A DNA stretch of 43,285 nucleotides, taken from IMG/VR virus record IMGVR_UViG_3300025009_000193, positions 1 to 43,285 of that record; one strand, given 5' to 3'. This document shows, piece after piece, positions 1 to 5,569 of the stretch (position 1 is its first letter; each line of letters opens with the position of its first letter). This DNA comes from a virus. The position numbers were made by a program, and so were the translations under genes. The notes beneath the pieces are model-generated. The model worked only from the letters and a program-made list of their open reading frames with translations, was not told the origin of the DNA and did no database searches.

Positions 1-380
1 CTCTCGGATAGTAGTTGGGATATAAAATCTCTTAAATCTTCTTCACTAGCTTCTTTACCATCTATCATAAAATATTCTCCATCTTCCCAAGTAATTCTTT
101 TCCTCCACTCCTCTTGCTTCTCTGGTTCTGAACTGGCATAGGTTGTAGTTGATTCTAAATGGGGAGTCCCAACTGTTTCTACATACCCACTTGTAGCTAT
201 CTCTTTGTAGTGATTACCGTCCTTATCGTTCCATTCTCTCACTTGTGATAATCCTTTTATCCCCTCTGTTTGCTTCTGGGATTGGTTAAATGCTTCTATG
301 AGTTCATTAATCTTACATACCAACTTCTCAAAATCACCGACACCACTAATGACTGTTGCTAACTTCTCTATCTTATCCAT
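1..380 (-). CDS. Mosaic-family acidic protein, C-terminus cut by window edge
   Basis: Read on the minus strand from ATG at 380, this gives 126 residues with no stop before the edge. It starts MDKIEKL, exactly like the next gene upstream (start 1104), and the 27 bases around both starts are identical (361-387 and 1085-1111). The last 42 residues contain PEKQEEWR, ITWEDGEYFMIDGKEA and FISQLLSER, modules also present in the genes at 42116-42505 and 43053-43285. The protein is hydrophilic and acidic with no signal peptide or membrane segment. Its start overlaps the end of the upstream gene by 8 bases. The function is not recognised. The right-edge partial gene could supply the missing C-terminus if the genome is circular. 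Confidence 0.75.
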   Translation of the reverse strand, partial: MDKIEKLATVISGVGDFEKLVCKINELIEAFNQSQKQTEGIKGLSQVREWNDKDGNHYKEIATSGYVETVGTPHLESTTTYASSEPEKQEEWRKRITWEDGEYFMIDGKEASEEDLRDFISQLLSE

Positions 381-1104
381 TGTTATTACTTTGTTTAATG
401 TTATCTAACTCTTTCTCAATATCATCTGCCAAAACATACTCCAATGTTACCCTATATCCGTGTTCCTCTCTCTTTATTTTATAGTTCGTTTTCTTCTCAA
501 GGATTTTCTCTAGTACCTCTTTTTTTGATTCTCTTGTCCTCTCGGATAGTAGTTGGTCCAACTTGTCTAGTATGTTGTCTACAACCTCTTCTTCTACATA
601 ATTCCTTGTTTTTAGATATATTTCTACACTACCAGAAAGCATTTGTTCATTTCTTTTGAAGTCAGAGTATTTCTTCTGAGCTTTACCAATTTCATTTCTT
701 AACTCCTCTCTCCACTCCTCTTGCTTCTCTGGTTCGTATTCAACGTATACATCTTTAATCACCTTTTCGGAACAGGGCTTTTCTGTAACTTCTAACTTGG
801 GATATATTCTAACTTTTGTTGGACTTACTGTAATTTTGTATGGTTCAAGAGTCATATCTCTTACACCTCTAACACCACACCTTGTACAACTATTATTCAA
901 ATCAAAATCGTGTCCACACCCCTCTGGTTGCGTCTGGGATTTAACTTGTATTCTAGGTTTAGATAACTCCCCATTTAACACATCTATTATCTCGTTGAGT
1001 TTACTCCTAAACTCTTTTTGCACATTCCTAATATGCTCAAGCTCTTCCTCCGTACTAAAGAGGAATAAAGGTGTCCTGTTTTTTAACTTCTCTATCTTAT
1101 CCAT
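373..1104 (-). CDS. Mosaic-family acidic coiled-coil protein
   Basis: 243 residues. It starts MDKIEKLKNRTPLF and is rich in Lys and Glu, with long predicted helices. A CGHDFDLNNSCTRCG stretch near residues 63-77 is a possible zinc ribbon half (one Cys, then CTRC). EKQEEWRE (about 127-134) and LDQLLSER (about 182-189) are shared with paralogues at both window ends, and the DNA for QLLSER is identical in all of them. It is the first of the left-end family genes, downstream of the tRNA-like cluster. The function is unknown; a modular early protein assembled by recombination of short exchangeable blocks is an inference. Confidence 0.75.
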   Translation of the reverse strand: MDKIEKLKNRTPLFLFSTEEELEHIRNVQKEFRSKLNEIIDVLNGELSKPRIQVKSQTQPEGCGHDFDLNNSCTRCGVRGVRDMTLEPYKITVSPTKVRIYPKLEVTEKPCSEKVIKDVYVEYEPEKQEEWREELRNEIGKAQKKYSDFKRNEQMLSGSVEIYLKTRNYVEEEVVDNILDKLDQLLSERTRESKKEVLEKILEKKTNYKIKREEHGYRVTLEYVLADDIEKELDNIKQSNNNG

Positions 1105-1151
1105 TGTTATTGTTTAAACTAAACTTAAATTAAACTACTCCTTAATAACTC

Positions 1152-1402
1152 AATAGTAGAGAGGTAGGGTTTGACCTACAGCATACTTTTCTCTGTCTCC
1201 AGATTTTCCTAGTAGCTTTTGGCTACTGAGATACTCTTAGGCTCCAGTGGTGTACCCACGAAGTCTGGAAAGACTAGTAATTCTATAAATACTCCAACCT
1301 TTCGGTCTCGTGCGTTATGCTTCTATAGATACATAACTCGTGTACACTTGGTAGTATTGCACATCATAGTTTACGGCTCACTGTCCGCTTCTCTCTACTA
1401 TT
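1152..1402 (-). ncRNA. Large structured RNA with tRNA-like ends
   Basis: No credible protein gene lies here. On the minus strand the two ends pair perfectly over 12 bases (AATAGTAGAGAG with CTCTCTACTATT). Just inside the 3' arm is a T-arm-like hairpin, GTAGG-TCAAAC-CCTAC, whose loop is one base shorter than the canonical seven. Internal hairpins include AGTAGC-CAAAA-GCTACT, AGTCT-TTCC-AGACT, GTGG-GTACA-CCAC and a GAAA tetraloop in ACC-GAAA-GGT. At 251 bases it is far too long for a plain tRNA. It could be a tRNA with an intron or insertion, or another tRNA-mimicking RNA. I could not place an anticodon. Confidence 0.45.
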
Positions 1403-1430
1403 CAATTATCAAAGAGCTAACAACCTGTAT

Positions 1431-1565
1431 GAGATACTCTGGGTAGGGATTTGAACCCACGACGGGGTAGGTATTGTGTATCTGACCACACCTGCCCTGA
1501 TTAGTCAGTCATGTCCTTACTGGTTAGGGATTCAGAATTAGACCACTCTTCCACCAAAGTACCTC
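1431..1565 (-). ncRNA. tRNA-like RNA with enlarged middle (Ser/Leu type look)
   Basis: On the minus strand the ends form a 12-base stem (GAGGTACTTTGG with CCAGAGTATCTC, two wobble pairs). A D-arm-like segment follows (TGGAAGAGTGGTCTAATTC, with GAA/TTC pairing and the usual GG). Before the 3' arm is GTGGG-TTCAAAT-CCCTAC, a good T-arm with one bulged base. Between the arms lie about 80 bases instead of the 30-45 expected. CTGA and TCAG could close an anticodon stem around a roughly 31-base loop, leaving room for a short intron, and a GTGT/ACAC hairpin could be the variable arm. The anticodon is not assignable by eye. Confidence 0.45.
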
Positions 1566-1574
1566 ATAGAATTT

Positions 1575-1672
1575 GCGAGTGATAGGGATTTGCACCCTAT
1601 ATGCCGACTCTCGCCGTAACGGCTCAGGGGACGAGAATGAACCCTATTGTCTACCTATTCCACCACACTCGC
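1575..1672 (-). tRNA. Probable class II tRNA (Leu-like), anticodon uncertain
   Basis: The acceptor arms GCGAGTG and CACTCGC pair perfectly. The D-arm region TGGTGGAATAGGTAGAC is very close to the usual bacterial tRNA-Leu pattern. The T-arm ATAGGG-TGCAAAT-CCCTAT is a clean hairpin with a seven-base loop. Length is 98 bases, somewhat over a normal class II tRNA. GGTTCA/TGAGCC can form the anticodon stem but leaves an 11-base loop, so the anticodon cannot be read with confidence. A GCCG-TTA-CGGC hairpin may be the variable arm. It lies 5 bases past the stop of the upstream gene and is probably processed from the same transcript. No CCA is encoded. Confidence 0.6.
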
Positions 1673-1677
1673 ATAAC

Positions 1678-1959
1678 CTAAAAGGGTAGCTTGTCTATCA
1701 TATCCTGTGCCTCTTTGTCGTCACTGGCAAAGTAATGCGCTGAAAATATCCAAGCGTCCCTCTTAGTAACAAACTTCCTTTTTAATGTGCAACCGTTCTC
1801 TCTAATTTCGTCCCACACTCTTTTGGTCGGCTCAAAGTCTACCCAAACAAAGCGGACTTTACTCTCCCAACTACAATGACACGTTGGCTCACTCCCTTCT
1901 CCTATGTAGTCAGTGTAAAACACCTTGTGACACTTACTACAAAACCACTTCGCTACCAT
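1678..1959 (-). CDS. Small zinc-ribbon-like protein
   Basis: 93 residues. The N-terminal CSKC (residues 7-10) and CHC (27-29) look like a small zinc-binding ribbon of CxxC...CxC type. The rest is a mixed alpha/beta segment with many aromatic residues and no membrane part. Its start overlaps the stop of the upstream gene by one base (TAATG), so the pair is likely translationally coupled. It is the last protein gene before the tRNA-like cluster. The family is not recognised. Confidence 0.6.
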   Translation of the reverse strand: MVAKWFCSKCHKVFYTDYIGEGSEPTCHCSWESKVRFVWVDFEPTKRVWDEIRENGCTLKRKFVTKRDAWIFSAHYFASDDKEAQDMIDKLPF

Positions 1960-2165
1960 TACTCTATGATTTCAGCAGGAACATAACTAAATGTCCTGTC
2001 AAACAAGACCTTCCCCTTTGGATCTACGGTTCTCATTTGAACTGCTGCAATCTTTCTCTTTAACTTATTCAACCTCTCAGTTATCCCTGCTATGTCGTCG
2101 CCCTCGTATTCTATAGTCTCGTGGCTTCCGTCGTAGAAGGTCACTTGCAATATGGTTGTATTCAT
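1959..2165 (-). CDS. Hypothetical small protein
   Basis: 68 residues starting MNTTILQVTFYDG. Two beta-rich segments surround a basic helix (ERLNKLKRKIAA), which could be a small alpha/beta fold. An AT-only leader precedes the start, with no Shine-Dalgarno. It is followed by the zinc-ribbon-like gene with a one-base overlap. No function is recognised. Confidence 0.55.
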   Translation of the reverse strand: MNTTILQVTFYDGSHETIEYEGDDIAGITERLNKLKRKIAAVQMRTVDPKGKVLFDRTFSYVPAEIIE

Positions 2166-2187
2166 TAGATTAGATTAATTAAATTAT

Positions 2188-2541
2188 TTAATAAGGAGCA
2201 GGAAGCCCCTTTCTGTAATACTTGTTCTCCATTTCCCTCTTGTATCTCTTTAGCTCTTTTATTTCAATAAACACTTCGTCTACCTTGTAGGTGTCGTACT
2301 CTTGCTCCCTACCTTTTAAATTATAAAACTCTATAATAACTCGCTTCGCGTCGTCGTAGTTCCAAGCTATGTACTCAGCTTCATACACCAAAGGAGGGGT
2401 TATAACCCCTTCTAACCAAAGACGATTAAACTCAGCGTTGTCTACTCCAATGTCTAGCCTTCGTAAAGTCGCCTTTATGTCCCTAGCGCTATAAAACCTA
2501 TCCTGTAATACATTTTGTCTAGGAACTCCTCTATTCGTCAT
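2188..2541 (-). CDS. Hypothetical protein
   Basis: 117 residues, soluble, with many charged and aromatic residues and a Lys/Glu-rich helical C-terminus. The start overlaps the previous gene's end by 11 bases, which supports both frames as an operon pair. The N-terminal FYSARDIKATLRRLDIGVD segment could be a helix-turn-helix-like region, but this is weak. Nothing in it names a function. Confidence 0.6.
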   Translation of the reverse strand: MTNRGVPRQNVLQDRFYSARDIKATLRRLDIGVDNAEFNRLWLEGVITPPLVYEAEYIAWNYDDAKRVIIEFYNLKGREQEYDTYKVDEVFIEIKELKRYKREMENKYYRKGLPAPY

Positions 2542-2755
2542 TCGTTTGTTCTATTGATCCTAATATTAATTGCTCTACATCTAAGTAAGACACATTCGTA
2601 AACTCAGATATAGTGTCGGTTAAAACCCACTTTCCACTCTCTAGTACAAATATACTCACCGACCTATCTCTTATATTGCACTCCAGTTTCACTGGTTTAT
2701 TCACTCGCAACTCAATCTTCATAATAGCATTGGCTATCGCTTCATAGTATTTCAC
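2531..2755 (-). CDS. Hypothetical small protein
   Basis: 74 residues. An N-terminal helix (MKYYEAIANAIMKIE) is followed by beta-type segments and an acidic C-terminal end. It sits directly downstream of the PD-(D/E)XK nuclease gene (9-base gap) and overlaps the next gene, so it belongs to the recombination operon by position. There is no recognisable motif. Confidence 0.55.
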   Translation of the reverse strand: MKYYEAIANAIMKIELRVNKPVKLECNIRDRSVSIFVLESGKWVLTDTISEFTNVSYLDVEQLILGSIEQTNDE

Positions 2756-2764
2756 GGCAGTTTT

Positions 2765-3310
2765 TTACCAATTATATTTTAAGTCGTCTAAAATTACTTT
2801 AATCTCATGACTAGTTTCATCTAACCAACTCCACGCGTAACTCAATTGCTCTCCTTTAATAGGATATCTCTTTTGTGACTTCTTTGTCACGCACCTGGTT
2901 AAAGGGTCGTACTTAACATATACAATACGCCCCTCGTCCACTTTAATATCCATTAACCGATACAAGAACGCATACACATAGAGCTGTAGAGGATCTCCAC
3001 TTCCCGTTTTGTAATCCACAATAACATTATCCTTCCTGCGGTCTGCTACAAAAGAGAAATCTAACCAGTCGTACAACTCTATGGTATGCTTATCCTCGTA
3101 AACACCACCCTCCCCAATACCCTCAAGGTCAAGCTTTTCCACCTCTATTATCTTATGAGCAGCAGTTCCCAACTCCATTTCTGGAGTCGTTGGAAGTCGC
3201 TTACCAAGTATCATAGCGATAGCTTCTTCCCTGTCGTAGTTAGCAAAGCTGTTTAGCTTACTATACGATAGTCTTAATCTTTGGTTGGCAGTGCTTCTTT
3301 TCATTACCAA
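2765..3310 (-). CDS. RecB/Cas4-like PD-(D/E)XK nuclease
   Basis: 181 residues, a short single-domain member. The motifs of the RecB-family nuclease fold appear in order: LSYSKLNSF (14-22), GTAAHKIIE with His52, D90 in FSFVAD, the catalytic VDYKTG (D99, K101) and QLYVY (Q109, Y113), the QxxxY motif. This predicts metal-dependent DNA cleavage. Its start overlaps the end of the putative ssDNA-binding gene by 7 bases, and a Sak4-like ATPase lies upstream in the same operon, so a role in phage recombination or DNA processing fits. There are no iron-sulfur Cys residues, which argues against a Cas4-like cluster. Confidence 0.8.
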   Translation of the reverse strand: MVMKRSTANQRLRLSYSKLNSFANYDREEAIAMILGKRLPTTPEMELGTAAHKIIEVEKLDLEGIGEGGVYEDKHTIELYDWLDFSFVADRRKDNVIVDYKTGSGDPLQLYVYAFLYRLMDIKVDEGRIVYVKYDPLTRCVTKKSQKRYPIKGEQLSYAWSWLDETSHEIKVILDDLKYNW

Positions 3311-3831
3311 GCTCCCTTCTTAGTTTCTTTCTTCTCACTCTTTTCCTCTACTGGAGCTACTCCACCTAACTCTTCTACTGTTGGAACACTTATTCCATTA
3401 GCTTCAAATGTTCCTACCCAATCTATGAATGGGTCACTTCCTTCTGGTTCTACTATTGAAGCTTCAAACTCAAAGTCTACAAGTTTGTTGAGATTAAGCT
3501 TTTCTGGAAGCTCACCTTTCTTTTGTGACATAATTGTTACGATTGCAAGTAGTGACATATATCTGCTGTAAGCAATATACTGGTTACCAGTTGCACTTGT
3601 CTTAACATAAAACTTCTTGTTCCAGTCCTTTGTGCGAAGTGTTCCTTGGGTCTTTTCCTTTAGAATTACCCCACCGTCCTTGTCTACCAAGGTTATTTCG
3701 TAAGGATAGTCTATTGTGAACGAACCAAAGTCTTCACTTTCTGTACACGCGTTAATATCAGAAACTTTAACAGTCTCTATCTTACCAAAGGAACTAGATG
3801 TACTAACTTCTGCTAATTTTGGGTCTAACAT
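3304..3831 (-). CDS. Putative ssDNA-binding protein (by context)
   Basis: 175 residues, beta-rich in the middle (DYPYEITLVDKDGGVILK... and FYVKTSATGNQYIAYSRYMSLL), consistent with an OB-like or similar binding fold. The tail (about 150-175) is low-complexity, Glu/Lys-rich and ends KKGAW. No canonical acidic SSB tip is present. Its neighbours are a Sak4-like recombination ATPase, a winged-helix/zinc protein and a RecB-like nuclease, the usual setting for a phage SSB. The function is inferred from context and composition; the gene itself is secure. Confidence 0.6.
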   Translation of the reverse strand: MLDPKLAEVSTSSSFGKIETVKVSDINACTESEDFGSFTIDYPYEITLVDKDGGVILKEKTQGTLRTKDWNKKFYVKTSATGNQYIAYSRYMSLLAIVTIMSQKKGELPEKLNLNKLVDFEFEASIVEPEGSDPFIDWVGTFEANGISVPTVEELGGVAPVEEKSEKKETKKGAW

Positions 3832-3852
3832 ATCTTTTAATTACTTAATTTA

Positions 3853-4191
3853 TTATTTACAAACACACTGTGTAACTGTAGGACTATTAATTGCCCCACA
3901 TCTTGGACATAACCAACCAGTGCTAATTTGGTTAACTATCTCTCTGGCTTCTTCTACATTAAATTTAATTTGATCTTTTTCTTTCTCTAAGAAAGCCAAT
4001 CCCCTAATAGAAATACCAACTCTCTTACCAGTTTTAACTAGGTAATTGGTGCTTACGAGCTTTCTTGCCCTGTCATAAACACTTGATGTACCATTAATAA
4101 AACTCTTAATCTCTCCTACTAATGGAGCTTTTGTATTCCTCTCTTGTAACTCATAAGTTGCATATATAATTTTTTTATCTAATGCGTCCAT
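3853..4191 (-). CDS. Winged-helix plus zinc-ribbon protein
   Basis: 112 residues. Residues 1-70 look like a winged helix of the LexA/MarR N-terminal kind (TKAPLVGEIKSFI...SSVYDRARKLVSTNYLVK). The C-terminus has CPRCGAINSPTVTQCVC, a four-Cys zinc ribbon. It lies between the Sak4-like ATPase and the putative SSB with AT-rich 20-base gaps. A DNA-binding accessory or regulator is likely. It is a candidate for the protein that recognises the shared palindrome at 4980 and 11185, but nothing in the sequence proves this. Confidence 0.6.
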   Translation of the reverse strand: MDALDKKIIYATYELQERNTKAPLVGEIKSFINGTSSVYDRARKLVSTNYLVKTGKRVGISIRGLAFLEKEKDQIKFNVEEAREIVNQISTGWLCPRCGAINSPTVTQCVCK

Positions 4192-4209
4192 TTATTTAAT
4201 CTATTTAAT

Positions 4210-4923
4210 TTATTTAACTTCTTTTAAAACCTTGCCTATCTTAGGGTTTATTTTCTCTTCTACTTTTCCCCCTGCCATAAGCTCTTTGAGTAAGTCGTAA
4301 GTGACATCTTCAACATCACCACTAATACTTCTAAACCTAGACTTAGCATAAATCACTTCGTCTGGTGTAAACTGCGTAAGGTATTGAATGGTCTTTCCTT
4401 TAATAACCTTAGCATATCCGACAAGATCAACCATACCACAAGCAGTTGTTGGAAGACTCCTTCCACTTACACTTGGACGCTTAATTATCCTGTCTCCGTC
4501 CTTTCCTTCCTCTTCTGCGAATATAAAGAGAACATGTTGCTTCAAGTCTCTAAACCTTCTCATCATACTTTCAATATCTTTAATAAGAACGCCCCAGTCT
4601 CTTATTGTCATCTGGTCTCTAGCACCAAGTATCTCTTCACCACGCTTCTTCATTAGCTCCGTCACACTATCTATAATGACTGAGTCGTACTTGAGAGTCC
4701 CGTCTAAAAGTCCGTTGTAGACCTCTTTGACATCTTCCCACTTCTCTATCGTAATGAAATCTATGTCCTTACCCACAAGTGTATTAACACCAGCTTCTAC
4801 ATTTAAGTAAATCGGGTTTGGAAATGTTCCTGCAATAGTGGTCTTGCCTGTTCCAGGCGCACCATAAAGCAAAACATTGAGCTTTGGATTTGCTTCCAAA
4901 GTCTTTGTACTTTTAATCTCCAT
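4210..4923 (-). CDS. Sak4-like RecA-fold ATPase (recombination)
   Basis: 237 residues, typical length for phage Sak4/AAA_24 proteins. Walker A is GAPGTGKT (21-28) and Walker B is SVIIDS with D85. A conserved Thr/Gln-rich core (REQ-like segment ARDQMTIRDWG) follows. These proteins are RecA-core single-strand annealing or strand-exchange ATPases used in phage recombination. It is the first gene of an operon whose promoter with an overlapping palindrome lies at 4977-5005, followed by the winged-helix protein, SSB-like protein and PD-(D/E)XK nuclease. Confidence 0.8.
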   Translation of the reverse strand: MEIKSTKTLEANPKLNVLLYGAPGTGKTTIAGTFPNPIYLNVEAGVNTLVGKDIDFITIEKWEDVKEVYNGLLDGTLKYDSVIIDSVTELMKKRGEEILGARDQMTIRDWGVLIKDIESMMRRFRDLKQHVLFIFAEEEGKDGDRIIKRPSVSGRSLPTTACGMVDLVGYAKVIKGKTIQYLTQFTPDEVIYAKSRFRSISGDVEDVTYDLLKELMAGGKVEEKINPKIGKVLKEVK

Positions 4924-4976
4924 TATATTAATTATTATTAATTTATTTACCTAGCCGTTGCCACTAGTCTGCATAG

Positions 4977-5005
4977 ATTATAACACGCGTTATCACCCAT
5001 GTCTA
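4977..5005 (-). promoter_or_regulatory. Early promoter with operator palindrome
   Basis: On the minus strand: -35 TAGACA (5000-5005), 17-base spacer, -10 TATAAT (4977-4982). The palindrome ATAAC-N4-GTTAT (4980-4993) overlaps the -10 box. The same arrangement is found at 11182-11210, where TTATAACACnnGTTAT is conserved over 14 of 16 positions. It drives the Sak4-like operon starting at 4923 and probably binds a repressor or activator. Confidence 0.6.
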
Positions 5006-5260
5006 CATCTTTAAAATGTCGTCTATCAACTTATCAATTTCCTGCTTGTAGACTTCGTTTTTTTGCCTATACACTAGGTAAGCTACCTGCAAGAAATCTC
5101 TCGTTTTTCTATCCTCTATGTCGGGGTAGTCCTCATACATTTTGCCGTCTACATAGTAGGTCACTTTGTTGTTGGTCAAGTCCTTGTTGAGGGTCACATT
5201 TTCTACCCTGATATCGTATCCGTATGAGTTGTCTTCTACTTCTATGCTTACTTTTGCCAT
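5003..5260 (-). CDS. Hypothetical small protein
   Basis: 85 residues, beginning MAKVSIEVEDNSYGYDIRVE. I chose ATG 5260 rather than the longer frame from 5410 because the extra N-terminus is basic, odd in composition, and lies wholly over the gene at 5248-5457. With this start the two genes overlap by 13 bases. An N-terminal beta segment is followed by a helical Lys/Glu C-terminus. The function is unknown. Confidence 0.6.
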   Translation of the reverse strand: MAKVSIEVEDNSYGYDIRVENVTLNKDLTNNKVTYYVDGKMYEDYPDIEDRKTRDFLQVAYLVYRQKNEVYKQEIDKLIDDILKM

Positions 5261-5457
5261 ACTTTTAGTTTGTTGTCGTTTGTGTAAGTTAAATACTTGA
5301 GTGCCACTGCAGTTGTCACTGCTTGGGATATGTTGGTGTAGTGCCACGAGTCTGAGGCGTTGGAAAAGTACGAGACGACCTCGTTTCGGGTTGGTAGCTT
5401 TGTACCACACCGAATAACATACTCAAGCACCGCTTCGGGAGTTAGTTTTCTCTCCAT
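5248..5457 (-). CDS. Small winged-helix-like protein
   Basis: 69 residues. The arrangement TPEAVLEYVIRCG, LPTRNEVVSYFS, NISQAVTTAVALKYLTYT followed by a short beta wing (NKLKVWQK) resembles a compact winged helix, so DNA binding is possible. It lies between a 48-residue membrane protein and the previous gene, overlapping both. No family is recognised. Confidence 0.55.
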   Translation of the reverse strand: MERKLTPEAVLEYVIRCGTKLPTRNEVVSYFSNASDSWHYTNISQAVTTAVALKYLTYTNDNKLKVWQK

Positions 5458-5569
5458 TTTTGTTAGATATTAATTTAATTATTTCGTCTAAAATGACGAA
5501 TGGAAGAACAGTCAATAAAAGAGTTAATATTGGAACTACTATACAAATTATGAATAAGTCGTATATCAT
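5423..5569 (-). CDS. 48-residue single-span membrane protein
   Basis: The start codon overlaps the TGA stop of the helicase-primase gene as ATGA (5566-5569), a classic coupling arrangement that argues the frame is real. The N-terminus carries one strongly hydrophobic segment (residues 5-28, LFIICIVVPILTLLLTVLP), followed by a polar tail. The 3' end overlaps the next gene in another frame by 35 bases. The function is unknown; early phage membrane peptides often interfere with host functions, but that is only a possibility here. Confidence 0.5.
   Translation of the reverse strand: MIYDLFIICIVVPILTLLLTVLPFVILDEIIKLISNKNGEKTNSRSGA

Noticed and set aside
1152-1402. tmRNA
   Set aside because: It has tRNA-like ends, but there is no recognisable tag frame ending in Ala-Ala and no conserved tmRNA 5' sequence; one possible frame ends in a single Ala only.
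1152-1402. Group I intron in a tRNA
   Set aside because: I could not find the paired P7 elements or the usual S sequence; the length is also short. It remains possible but is unsupported.
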